Made by a program: the position numbers and the translations under genes. A stretch of 64,000 nucleotides of DNA, taken from the NCBI RefSeq assembly GCF_030272615.1, contig NC_081408.1, positions 616,400,476-616,464,475 of the forward strand, in the 5' to 3' direction. The first letter of the stretch is position 1. Every line of letters starts with the position of its first letter. Positions 23,640 through 35,100 of the stretch are shown one piece after another. The notes under the pieces were generated by a model. It ran no database searches and was not told where the DNA came from. It saw nothing but the letters and a program-made list of their open reading frames with translations. The DNA is from Cryptomeria japonica. Lineage: Eukaryota > Streptophyta > Pinopsida > Cupressales > Cupressaceae.

Positions 23640-25299
23640 TGTGGTGGCGGGAAAAGAGAGATCGGGTGACTAGGACCTAATCCCACTTTTGCCAACACAT
23701 TGGGAGTACGAAAGGGCCTAGGGAGATAGATCACTTTGGCTACTTCTTGTGGGAAAGAGAAAGCCAAGGATTATATTTTAGGGTTTCTATTCCTCTTGTT
23801 GCAAATGATGAGAAAATTAGGGTTTGAATGATCAACTAGACTAGGAGATAAATAATGAAGCATAAATAAACTCAGAATTGAACAAACCTACAGATCTAAA
23901 ACTGAGATACTGAAAGAATGAAAGGGAGAGGATTCTGGATGTGTACTTGATGTTGCAAATTGAACAAAACTTACCTCAACCAGGGTGCCACGCCACTGTC
24001 CTGTTTCTGCAGACATGCGACTACAACTGAAAGATTGCAAATCTGATGACTTGAAGCTGCAACTTGCTAAAAATCACTAAAAAGCAGAGGGACCATGGTG
24101 CTATGCCACTATCCTGGGTAGGAAGAGGGACCCACACCCCTTTCCCAGGTAGATTAGGGCAGATTTGATGATTCTGGGTTGTTCCTGTGCCTTTTGCTAA
24201 GCTAAAAGTGCCTTCGGGTACCTGTTTCTGTACCTGCAACTGAAAAGGGAAGGTTTGGGTGGCTATATGGGGTTTTTCCTTAGTGAAACCCCTGTGTTGG
24301 TGATTTCCACCTCTACAAATAGCTGATAATGTATTGAAAATGTGTGTGCTAGAACCTTGTGTGTATGCAAGATCCTAAAATGAATGCAAACAATCTAGAG
24401 CAACCCTAAAGAGTAAACCCTAAATGCTTATAATTGATAAAGTAAATGCTCTAAATCAATGATGCAAAGTGATATAAAGCATGAATTTAAATATTCAAGT
24501 TGATGTAAAGAAGCTCATACAAAGACATGAAAATAACATGAAATCATACCAATTCCCAAGGGAGAGATATTGCCACTAGATCTCCTATTACCCTTCAATG
24601 TCTTCAAGGCTCCTAATTGATGATGAATGCTTGATGAAATGTTGTTGAATGCTGTTGAAGGTTGTTTAAGAATCCACATAGGCTTCTCTTTCACTACATA
24701 GAAGGCTCCTTGTGCTCGATCCAACAACCTTTTTCTATATTTTTATGAGTTGCCTTCAAATGAAGAAAGAGAGCTCTTATGTATGAAACCCTAGAACTTA
24801 ATTTCAACTTAATTATGCCTTTAGGCCAACCTGGGGATTGAATTTCCCACCAATATTTTGGGGTTAATCATTATAATATCATAGAATTGTGCTCCCGAAG
24901 TTTCGGGAAAAAAGTCAAGGACCGTGGCGGGAACGCACATGGTCCAACCAACTTTTCACCAAATTTTCAGGGCCATTAGATATGATGATATTAGAGAGAA
25001 TCCCAAAGTTACAGCTAATTTCAAGGTGTTTTGATATGTGAAATTGAGCCTTAAAGGTCAAAATAGGACATAATTAGGGTTTATGATTACATTATTTATT
25101 GGAGGAATAAAATAAAAAGGGACACACTAAGGGTGTAGGGCCCAATTTTATAATGTGGAGAGTGATGAAATATGACTTTATATTTAATTAAATTCTTAAA
25201 GGGAAATAATAATGCAAGATGCAAACACACTAAGGCGGGTGCTAACCTAAGTGTGAAATTGTACCACCCTAGCAAGGGTGTACAATTTACGACACTACA
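23640..25299 (-). repeat. 5' LTR of element A (1660 bp)
   Basis: Partner of 16880-18536, with the same termini (TGTAGTGTCGTAAATT on the - strand start, CGCCACCACA end), followed by the primer site. The two LTRs differ by scattered changes, so insertion is not recent. Confidence 0.92.
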
Positions 25300-25304
25300 G
25301 GAAG

Positions 25305-27204
25305 GTCTTTTTTGATGTTTTTATCCATTGCATGTTTGTCAATCAATTCATTTGTGAGGTATGGGTTAGGCTTGATTTGGTTGATTACGAACATGTCGAG
25401 CCTCATCGACCTTGTGCATTTTTTCCTTCCTCTCTACACTACTTGTTACAAAGTATAAGGTAAGCTCTATTACTCTTTGTAATTTTTCTTTGATTCAATA
25501 TATAAAAAGTGTAAAGCAAGCTCAAAGGTTGATGATAGACAAGATCTTGCCTTTTTAGTCTTGTAATGATTTTAATTTTTTCACATGGAAGAGATGTATT
25601 CCAAGGTTTACATTTTTTCCAATTGTGGCTAGGTTACATCTTTTGCAATTTTTGTACATATTGAATGCATGATAGTGATTGAATCACCTACCAACATTAT
25701 TGGCATTGCTCCTCCCAACTACTTAGAATAAATAAATTGTTGTTCTGCTTCATTCTAATGCATCCATTTTGGGTGAAAATTTGTATCATCCATTGATTTT
25801 GAGTTTGTTACACTGTCTCATTCTAGGGTTTGCCTTGGTCATATTTTTCTAGGTGTTTTACTATCATTTTTAATTATCGGACTGTACAAGAAAAGTAGAA
25901 CTTGATAGAGGAATAATCAGAAAGTAGGGCCATAAAAAAATTAGTTGCAGGTTAGCAGCAATTATTTTTAGCTATAAAATGAATATTGTAATATTATTCT
26001 CCTATTTCATGGCTCCATTATTGTATGTGTAAACTCAAAAAATACTTCATTTTGGATTGTTTTCTTCAACACACTTGCTAGTGTGATTGTAATCATTATT
26101 AGATAAACTTGACAAAGTTTTTCAAGCTTTACAAATATATTACAAGTGTTTTGATAGCTCTTTTATAGGCTTGTATATGAGTTTGGGTAGATCAATAGAG
26201 GATAATTAAGTAGATGAAATTATTGTTAATGACACTTGTTGATATTATAAGAACTAGATCACCTTCAATTCATTATTTTTCTTGTCATTTCATCTTTTTT
26301 TCCATGACACTACTATTGGGATTAATGTCTCTTAGTCTTAGAGTCCTAACATGCTGAATTACTTAATTAATTGTAGCATATATTGCTATATCCTAAGTTT
26401 CTAACTTCCTAATGTCATGCCATCTTTGTGGGACCTTTTGGTGAGGTTGCATCCTACATGGAAGGTGAGTGTATCACATGCATTCCCACATTCTAGGAAG
26501 TTGGCACCCACTTTCGGTGTTCCTTTTTTTTAGGGATCTAGTGTTATATGATGCTATATTAGGACTATGACAAGTTTCCATTATGAATGTGATGATTACT
26601 AGTTTAATGGAAAAGTCGTGAGGAGTTATTATTTAGAAGTTGACATTTATGGTGGAGTTCACTTTTGAAAAGTGGTGTGATGCAAGGAAGGCATGTATTC
26701 TTGGTCATAGTAATTTATATGTTGTATTTACATTATATTTGACAAGATGATCATAATGGATGAGATAGGTGTTGTTGATTTAAAAGTTTCTATGTGCAAC
26801 ATGCCACATGATTAGCATGATGATGTTTATGACACAAATTATCTCTTAGGCATTGAAGTTGGTTTTGGAAACCATGGGCACTTACGTCTTTATGTTGAGC
26901 TCTCTATATAAGTCGATGCCTTAGTTAATTTCATGAGACAAGCTGATTATTTTTTGAGACGTCATTATGCTGTCAGAATCCCTCTAGATTTATCCATTGT
27001 TGTAGCTACTCATAGAAGAGAATAGACTTTGCACTTGTATTATAATTCTTGTTACTATTAATACAATTGAGCTCTATGTTTTGGAGTGTGGATTTTTTCC
27101 CGAAAGGGTTTGCCCATGTAAATATGGTGTTATATGTCTATTTGTTTAAATCTGAAATTTGCACGTGTTTATATATTTAACAAAATCAGTTATCTAGTGA
27201 TTAA
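25305..27204. other. Degenerate intergenic DNA with a possible coding remnant
   Basis: Mostly T-rich and unrecognised. Around 26760-27020 (+) one frame reads, through two stops, DEIGVVDLKVSMCNMPHD, then GIEVGFGNHGHLRLYVELS, then FMRQADYFLRRHYA. This looks like an old protein-coding remnant; I do not recognise the family. Confidence 0.3.
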
Positions 27205-27836
27205 AAGAGGTTCCCTTGCTTTGATCAACTTGGTTTTCAAGATCATACATGATTTTTTTTCATTATACATTTGCAATCTCCCACACAACTAAATTACATT
27301 ATAAAAAATTTACTACCACTCCCTCTCGACAAGGACCTTGATGTAGCTATTAGGGCATGTTTCACATTTAATTAACTATAGAAAGTTTAGTATATATGAA
27401 GTGTTAGTCAACCGACCTAATTTGTTACTACAAACATTTCCTAGAAACTAATATTTTTGGGGTACCTTTTAAGAGTAATAGAAACAATTATTTAAAGAAG
27501 TGGTTTGATGAGATCATTGTCTTTAACTGTATGAAGAATATTTAGTTTAGAATTCATATATATTATTAGAAACCATGATAGCACAATGGGCATGTTGATA
27601 GATATTTGTTATTGATGTAATATTTTGAGAATCAATATTTGTAATAAATATAATGTTCAATTATTGTGAAAAGCATAAAGATATTTACAATTTTTAGAAC
27701 ATTGAAAGGCATGTCATTTTTTTCATTGCACTTTATTTTAAAATCAAATCAATATTTCTACATAAAAAAAACATACATTTCAATCAAAAGAAAAGATTGC
27801 GAGGAAGTGAGAATTTAAAGGTATAAAGAACAAATT
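27205..27836. repeat. Dispersed repeat R1, copy 2
   Basis: Same orientation and colinear with 12960-13560. It ends next to the proposed left boundary of element B (27846), suggesting B inserted into or beside this copy. Confidence 0.6.
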
Positions 27837-27845
27837 ATTGGCAGG

Positions 27846-28862
27846 TGTTGAAATTGATGACTTGGTATTGTCATTGATGTTGACCCTTAGTTTGTGTGTT
27901 GATGAGCTTTATATTGTTAGATTATGTCATGCCATACTTAGTGTTATGATTGTTAGAATGAAGAGATATTGGTGTCTTAGTGTTAAGAAAGATATTGGAT
28001 ATTGTTATTAGTACAATTATGATGATGTCCATTAGTGTCAACCCTATGCTGATGTTAATACATGATGTTTTTGAAGAATGGAGTTACAGTTTGTTATCAT
28101 TAATGAAGAGGTTACTTGTTGTGAATGTCTACCTTCTTGATGTTGATGCCTACACTCAATATGTTATGTTGATGTTGCCCATATGCTGAAAAGTAGTGAT
28201 GATGATGATACCCTTGATTAACTATAGAAATGCTACCATGATGATATTAAGGCGAGGATTAGATGCATGATGATGAAGTGATGTTTTTTTCGAATGACCT
28301 TGTGCAGACAAAAAGTTGTTGTAGTATCTTCTTTATTTCTCCTGAGTGAATCAAATGATATTTTGGTATTTGAAAGTTGATTAAGAGTGAAATTACAAAA
28401 GAGGTATGTTGAAGATAGTATTAAGAGTGAAATGAGATAGCATTGCCCAAGGAGGAGCTTTAGCTGTAGAATCTATCAAACCCCTTGTGAAGGAAAGATG
28501 CCAAAATTGTCAACATATTGGTCAAAGAAACTATGGACATGATGATCTGTTGAAATAGAGTCAGTTAATATAATTTTGAAGTAGATGGTTTATTTGTGGA
28601 GGATTGTGAAGGGTTTTTCTTGCCGTTGTTTGATAAGAGATCAAAAAGTTGCTGATAATGAAGCACATTCAATGGCAAACTCTTAGGATAGATAAAAGTG
28701 GTATTTAAGGCATTACTTGCTCATTTATCAACCTCATTCGATGCAAAGAAGTGTTTGAAGAGCTTAAAAGTGAAGAATAATTTGCAATGTGATCTTTTGC
28801 AAACCCTAGCCATTGTTTCTAAAGTATTTTTATATTTTTAGAACACCCTAATACTTTCAAGG
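27846..28862 (+). other. Possible 5' LTR and leader of element B
   Basis: Begins TGTTGAAATTGATGACTTGG with TTGTCATTGATGTTGACCC shortly after, resembling the opening of the 3' LTR at 49938 (TTGTTATTGATGTTAACACC) in word order only. No primer site was found, so the right edge is unknown. A short CxxC-like stretch (CQNCQHIGQ, ~28500) may be a gag knuckle remnant. Confidence 0.35.
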
Positions 28863-30657
28863 TTGAATATGGCCACTCCTAGGGTTGTTGATGTTGTGGA
28901 AAAATCCCGAAATTTTTTTAAGAAGTGGTCACACAAATCACATGCCAATGATGTTGTTGATGCATTTTCATGGGTACCTATCAACGTGATTCACATGGAG
29001 GACGTGCATATTTACATTCACACTCAAATAGATGAGTACAACCAGATGAAATTGAGGGAACTCAAAGAGGAGAATATATTTGATGATAAATTTGTGTTGA
29101 AGCCTAAATTTTCCAGTATTTAGTAAGAGATTAGATGGATAGAGTGATTTCCCTTGGTTCGGTGAAGAGGAGATGGCACAAATTGTTTAAAGCAGGACCT
29201 ACAAAGAATTTATTTGGCTTGGCAAACCTTACATGATCACAAAAGAGGCTATTAGAGATGCCATTGGTCTTTTATCCATTGAAGAGGTTTTAAAACTGAA
29301 ATTGGTTAACAATGATGAGGTTGAAACACTGTCTAAAGAAAAATTCAATAACAAAGCTCTTACAGTTGATGAAATAATAGATTTTAGAGTGAGATATGCA
29401 GCCATGGGAATAACATACACAATTTATTTCACTAACAAAGAAAACACAACATCTGTTACAATTATAGACACAACTTACTAGATAGTGAAAGAGGGAAAGG
29501 ATTTTGATTTGTGTGAGCTGACGAGATTGCAACTATTGGATAGTTTGAAGAAGACCAAAAGTTCCAAATATCCATTCTAATATGGTTTTATCATCATTTG
29601 CTTAATGTTTTATTTATTGAGAGAGTTACCTGATGAAAAGATATAGTGTGGGGAAGAGGTGTTTCTGTTGGGTCATAGATTAGGGCCACATGCCTAACTA
29701 TCCAACTATGGAAGCTAGTGATGTTGCTTACTAGGGTTTCATTAAAACTTTTCAAGATGAGATGAAAAATAGATATAGAGTACCTGCTGAGGTAGTGGAA
29801 AGATATAAAGATGTAATCACATATGTGGTTGATAAGGATAATTACAACATGGAGGTTGTTAGGCCTAAAATCGGTTGGGTTCCTAAATTGCCATATGAGT
29901 TGTCCAAACCTAATTGGGTGGCCTATGTAAATATACTACTTCAAAAGCCTATTGATCCAAATGAGGAAAGAATTGGTATTCATAATGAGATAACAAACAA
30001 ACTGATTAGAAAAAAAAAGTGGATGAAAAACTTGAAAAGAAGAAAGAAGATGAAATATTCAAGGAGATAAAAGATGATCTATAGGAGAGACTTGGTGTGC
30101 CTACTACTACTCCATCATAGTCTGGACAAAGAAGATCTGGTAGAGTTGTTGCTACTCTACTACATTGCCTACATCTTCTGCAACCATTTCTTAGAGCAGA
30201 AAAAGAACAAGTACTATCATTCTAGAGAAATCAGAGACTTCCACAAAAAGGAAGAAGCAAAGAAGCAAACAAAAGGCAAAAAGAGAGAAGATAAAATTTA
30301 TAAATATTGCTGATGACAATGAAGAGGAAGAACAATAGATGAAGCTTTTTGAATTGAGTAAAAGAGATAAGATACCTAGAAAAAGTAAAGAAGAAGAAAG
30401 TTCCAAGAAAATGGACAAAAAATTGAAAGCGAAACTAAGAAGTCAAGGAAGGCTTCCTTAGAGTCAGCCAAGGAGGATCACTATGATCTAAACACTATTT
30501 TTAATGCTATAGAATGCCATGGTGCACTAGAAAGAGTTTTAGAACCATATATAGATATACCTATGTAGAACTAGGAAATTATTGAACAAGCCATTATTAT
30601 GTACATGATGAAGTATAATTATACCTTGAGTGGTATCAAAGATCAACTTCTAGAGTG
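28863..30657 (+). pseudogene. Env-like ORF of element B, first part
   Basis: Homologous, in several frames, to the ORF of element D on the - strand (54750-51560). DAFSWVPINVIHMEDVHIYI (~28950) pairs with the SHVLEGVVYVENVREFIH segment of D; RYAAMGITYTIYFTNKEN (~29400) with the FGNMAIGYKVTQSNG region; and KNRYRVPAEVVERYKDVITY (~29770) with RSRIRIPEHIVEKYS. A Lys/Glu-rich stretch follows, then ALERVLEPYID near 30530. It carries many stops and frameshifts. Such ORFs sit where sireviruses carry the env-like gene; no signal peptide or convincing membrane segment is visible. Confidence 0.65.
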
Positions 30658-30662
30658 CCTTG

Positions 30663-30858
30663 TGTTGGCATTTGACACTCATCAGGGTTCTAAGTGTTGT
30701 CATTGCTAGCAACACACTTCATGAGAGATCCGGTAATCAAGGAACCGACATTCATATCACTGACATTCAAGGAACTGACAGGCATTTAATCCGACAAAAT
30801 TGGAACCATTACTTGAAGGTCGAAATAGGAGATTGATTTGGTAAATGTAACATGGTGG
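30663..30858 (+). repeat. 5' LTR of element C, piece 1
   Basis: Matches the first ~195 bp of 47144-48042, including TGTTGGCATTTGACACTCAT and CACACTTCATG.GAGATCCGG. It ends ACATGGTGG, where the CACTA-like element begins; TGG (30856-30858) is the left copy of its target duplication. Confidence 0.92.
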
Positions 30859-31186
30859 CACTGGTACATTCAAGCCTAATTTCCGACGGCTCATTGTTAA
30901 AAGTCCAACAACAACACGTCAGACTTCCGACAAATGTAACTGTCAAAAAATCATCGTCGATCTTCCCGACGATGCCATTTGCATTGACAGTCCTACAATG
31001 TTATGAACTCTTCTGACGACTACTATGTTTGCTCCTCCAGCCAAAAATGTCTTTGGATTACAGTCAGAATTCCGATGCTCCCCCACTACCATGAATCAAT
31101 GACTATCCATCAAGGAAGTGACGTCGGACATACAACATCCTTATCGGATGTTTCTTTAGTTGTCGTCAGAATTTTGACGGTATCAG
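30859..31186. repeat. Left terminal and subterminal region of the CACTA-like element
   Basis: After the CACTG terminus the sequence contains TTTCCGACGG, GTCAGACTTCCGAC, CGTCGATCTTCCCGACG, CTTCTGACGAC, GTCAGAATTCCGATG, GACGTCGGACA and GTCGTCAGAATTTTGACG. Such dense short repeats in both orientations are the usual transposase-binding zone of CACTA elements (family knowledge). Confidence 0.7.
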
Positions 31187-31659
31187 ATGCTATGGGTCAG
31201 ACGGCTTGGCCATCGGTGCATGAAAGAATTGCATGAGTTCTACTTTTAAAAATTGCATAAAACATTTTTAATTTATTTGATTCAATGTTATTTGCAAAAA
31301 AAAGATTGTCAATGATGTTTCCTTTCTCCAAGAATTGTCTAGGATCTTTCCATCAGATAATATGTAACATCCAATGACTAAATATTTTCTTTACAAATGC
31401 TTATTTTATTTAATTATCATCTGAGTGTGAATTATAATTTATATTTGTGCGGAAGTAGAAGATACAAGTTGAAGACTCATGTGCAAGTAAATTTCATAAA
31501 AGAAAGAAAGCATGCATTATCTTCAATGACATGGAAACAAGCTCATCGGTTGCCTAGAAGAGAGCAATTGGAGAAAAGTAGAGGAAAGTGTTAAAGGGTG
31601 ATAAATACATAGAGAGTATGCAATACAAACAAACAATTTCTAGAGTGTGTGATGTGACG

Positions 31660-32428
31660 TCTCTAATTTATGTCCGGAGGGACTAATTGGTTTTGGAGTT
31701 CCTAGGAAACCTATTGGGCCACGCTTGTAGGAAATCAATGTGTTCATGCAAGGACCACCTTTTTTCTATTATGAGAATGATGCTTTTGCACTGAAGGATA
31801 TTTGGAAGGCAATATCCGAAAATTTCTATAGTGTGGAACCAAATTTGGTGGACTCGAAGTACTTTTCGACTTCCAGAAGACCAAGAGGTTATGTACACAA
31901 TCTCCCAATAGAAGGGCAATTTCAAGCATTACCTCTCCCTCCCATGACTATTTAGGAAGCATTTCCTCAGACAAAGGACTATTGGCCTCCATGGGATCAA
32001 AGAAAAAATTCAATTGCATAGACTCTAGACGATGTGGTGGTGTCCTTCGTGAAGAAATCTGCACTATAATTGAAAATTTAGGAGGAAAACTGCAAGATAG
32101 TGAGCATAAATACATTCTTGAAAAGTGTGAAGAATGGAACTTGGTTTGGGTGGGGCTAGTTCAGGTGGCTCCTCTAGAGGTTGACAAGATAGAAATTATA
32201 TTAGGATTTAAAAAAGATCACACTCGTGGAACTTTGTGTGCGACCAATTGATTGTGTTGTTTGGGTAATGCATTCCAAATAGATATAGTTGCATACCATT
32301 TATCTATCTTGAAAGCATTTTATGCTAATGGCATTAAAGTTATTTCTCTATTTTCTAGTGATCTCTAGAGAAGAGGTTGCTTTGCATCGACCTGGGATAC
32401 ATTTAAGTTGTGGTGTATCTGTGGAAAT
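31660..32428 (+). pseudogene. DRM-type DNA (cytosine-5) methyltransferase fragment, left arm
   Basis: DRM enzymes carry out de novo methylation guided by small RNAs; their catalytic motifs are circularly permuted. The arm reads GPPFFYYEN, then VDSKYFSTSRRPRGYVHNLP, WPPWDQRKK, CEEWNLVWVG, VAPLEVDKIE, GFKKDHTRG, CLGNAFQIDIVAYHLS and, in another frame, LFS-S-D with EEVALHRPGI (the position of SAM-binding motif I). These are consecutive blocks of the plant DRM2/DRM3 C-terminal domain (family knowledge). Reading needs a frameshift at the A run near 32005 and meets stops at ~31953, ~32249 and ~32365. No introns are apparent across ~700 bp, which suggests capture of a spliced copy. Confidence 0.85.
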
Positions 32429-32430
32429 AT

Positions 32431-33165
32431 GTATCTCAGGTCGATGCAATGCAACCTCTGCTCCACCAATAATAGAAAATAGAGAAAGTACTTTAATTTA
32501 ATTCCATAAGGATAAAATGATTTCAAGACAGATAAATGGTATGCAACTGTATCTATGTGGAATGCATTACCCAAACACCGCAATCGATCGGTCGCACACG
32601 AAGTTCCACGAGTGTGATATTTTTTAAATCCAAATATAATTTCTATCTCATCAACCTCTAGAGGAGCTACCTAACCTAGCCCCACCCAAACAAAGTTCCA
32701 TTCTTTGCACTTTTCAAGAATGTATTTATGTTCACTATCTTGCAGTTTCCCTCGTGAATTTTCAATTATAGAGCAGATTTCTTCACGAAGGACACCACCA
32801 CATAGTCTAGAGTCTATGCAATTCAATTTTTTTCTTTGATCCCATGGAGGCCAATAGTCCTTTGTCCGAGGAAGTGCTTCTTTAATAGTCATGGGGGGGA
32901 GAGGTAATGCTTGAAATCACCCTTCTATTGGGAGATTGTCTACATAACCTCTTGGTCTTCTGGAAGTCGAAAAGTACTTCGAGTCCACCAACTCTGGTTC
33001 CACACTATATAAATTTTTGGATATTGTCTTCCAAATATCCTTTGGTGCAAAAGAATCATTCTCATAATAGAAAAATGGTGGCCCTTGCATGAACACATTG
33101 ATTTCCTCCAAGCGTGGCCCAATAGGTTTCTCAAGAATTCCAAAACTAGTTAGTCCCTCTGGATA
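32431..33165 (-). pseudogene. DRM-type DNA methyltransferase fragment, right arm (inverted copy)
   Basis: Same region as the left arm but better preserved. One frame from ~33165 to ~32480 is broken only by stops at 32917-32919 and 32671-32673, then a frameshift leads into LSLFSIIGGAEVALHRPEI (32438-32495), an altered motif I (family form FSGIGG). Blocks GPPFFYYEND, ELVDSKYFSTSRRPRGYV, WPPWDQRKKLNCID, WNFVWVG and CLGNAFHIDTVAYHLSVLK are clear. The catalytic Pro-Cys motif of DRM lies further downstream in the family and is absent, so no active enzyme is encoded. Confidence 0.87.
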
Positions 33166-33649
33166 TAAATTAGAGACGTGACATCACACACTCCAGACAT
33201 TGTTTGTTTGTATTGCATACTCTCTATTTATTTATCACCCTTTATCACTCTCCTCTGCTTTTCTCCAATTACTCTCTTCTAGGTAGCTGATGAGCTTGTT
33301 TCCTTATCATTCAAGATAATGCCTACTTGCTTTCTTTTATGAAATTTACTTGCACACGAGTCTTCAACTTATATCTTCTACTTCCGCACATATATAAATT
33401 ATTGTTCACGCTTAGATGATAATTAAATAAAATAAGCACTTGTAAAGAAAATATTTAGTCATTGGATGTTACATATTATCTGACGGAAAGATCCTAGATC
33501 CAATTCTTGGAGAAAGGAAACATCATTGATAATGTTTTTTTCAAATAACACTGAATCAAATAAATTAAAAATGTTTCATGTAATTTTTAAAAGTAGAACT
33601 CATACAATGCTTTCATGCGCCGACGACCAAGTCGTCTGACCCACATCAT

Positions 33650-35100
33650 TATCCATAATAGAAAAAATCACCATAATAGGCTATTATAAAGTATCTATAA
33701 AAAAATATGAAAGAACATTAAATTACCATTACAAACCCATAAACCATAAAATAGTGAAAATAGATATAAATTTGTAAATGTCTCCCTACAAACACCACAA
33801 CCATAACCAAAAAAATCATAAATAGCAAGCAATAAATAAAAAGTCAATAATTTCAAAATCTTGAATTCACTATACCACATTACAATCCACTAGGTATTCA
33901 ACCTCTATGCCCATCGCCTAAACACATTTTTAGCTATCCCGATGCTCGATGAGACTAGCGGGATAACTCGCATCAATCAACAAGAAGAGAGGTCATCGAC
34001 TTATGTTATCTCGATGAGTACAAAAAAATCAATCACAACACAAAATCATATTTAAAACATCTCCCTCTTTGTCATTGATGCAAACACTCATGAAACCACC
34101 AAAACACCAATATATCTCTCCCCCTTTGACTTCAAAGATAAGGACATCTCTTCATCATTGTACAAACTCCATCAATCTCTACAAAATTTCTTCCCCTATC
34201 TTCATCATCTCCCCCTTAGTGTATGAACAAAACTAAGAACCAAAATTGTGCTCCAAAAATCTTCTACTCATCTACATATGTTTGTACAAAAACAAAAAAA
34301 TTCTTACCCACAAAAACTAAGTAGCTTGCATGGCAGGGGGCATGATGCCCTTGCGAACAAACTTGAGTTGATACCAAGAGGTCTTCCAATCTTCTTACCT
34401 AGAGGCCAAAATATTGTATTGACTTTAAATATTCAAAAGAATATCCTCTGCCTCCCTACAGTTATCTTAAACCTTCACCACCAAATCAAGCTTCTAAGAG
34501 TCTTCAAACAGTCTCACCATGTTTGGTGAGTTGCAAGTCTACAACATCTCTTAGATGATCGAACCATTTCTTAATTTTGTTCTTTTGATTAGTCAATGGA
34601 TTTAGTTGCATGTACAAATTTTCTATTTGAAGCCTTTCATTTCCTTCTGCATCATTCTTCATGTCTATAGTATTGGATAGTTGTGCAATTTGTGATGCTA
34701 TAATATCTATGTGACCCTTAATGTCCTTAGTATATTTAGGCCATTGCTTTTAAAACATGTATGCCACCACTACATCCTTTACACTTTTCTAAAAAAAAAA
34801 TTATACTTTCTTGTAGTTGGATATGTGTTGTTGCACATCTAATCACCAAAACTTCTAGTCTTTTCTCTTCCACCTTCTTCTCTACATCCTTCAAAACTTT
34901 GGCTTCCAATTTGAAAGCACGTTCCTTAAATCCATTAAGCATCAATTATATTTTCTCTGCACTTGACAAAGAATCATCCAAAAATACTTCTATAAGTCCT
35001 TCATGAAGGACTTTCACTACATCATTAATAAGTTATGAGCCCTATATTTGAGACTTAATAAAATTCTTGTGAGTATAATGGTGAAGTATATCACCTAAAC
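33650..35100 (-). pseudogene. Sirevirus 3' fragment inside the CACTA-like element
   Basis: On the - strand the segment shows three polypurine-type motifs (complements of 34059-34070, 34113-34122 and 34207-34215). A possible LTR start TGTTTTAAATATG lies at 34059 running leftward. Upstream is a coiled-coil-like ORF (34945-34736: KLEAKVLKDVEKKVEEKRLE) resembling the C-terminal part of the env-like ORFs of C and D. There is no complementary LTR, so it is a partial copy. Confidence 0.5.

Larger units (their letters stand above)
16880..25299 (-). mobile_element. Element A: complete non-autonomous Ty3/gypsy LTR element
   Basis: Two ~1.66-kb LTRs flank 5.1 kb of internal DNA, and the whole is bounded by GGAAG at 16875-16879 and 25300-25304, a perfect 5-bp target duplication. 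Orientation is set by a primer site next to the right LTR and a polypurine tract next to the left LTR. The internal region shows a repeat-rich gag/linker-like ORF series and a retropepsin-like region, but no reverse transcriptase, RNase H or integrase. It would need enzymes in trans. A related internal fragment occurs at ~37770-39180. Confidence 0.9.
31187..33649. repeat. Long inverted repeat (hairpin) with ~1.2-kb arms and a 30-nt loop
   Basis: Left arm 31187-32400, loop 32401-32430, right arm 32431-33649 (reverse complement). The arms are colinear over their whole length, with point differences and 1-3 nt indels, by eye roughly 90% identical or better. The outer ~480 bp of each arm is AT-rich and unrecognised; the inner ~740 bp encodes DRM methyltransferase sequence. 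The arms differ too much to be an assembly mirror artefact. A transcript across it would form a hairpin of over 1 kb. Confidence 0.93.

Noticed and set aside
25278-25463. 61-codon + strand ORF after the right LTR of element A
   Set aside because: It starts inside the LTR and crosses the target duplication, so it was created by the insertion junction.
31187-33649. Possibility that the DRM inverted repeat is an assembly mirror artefact
   Set aside because: The arms differ by many substitutions and small indels and have different stop and frameshift patterns, and the loop is unique sequence. A chimeric mirror would give near-identical arms.
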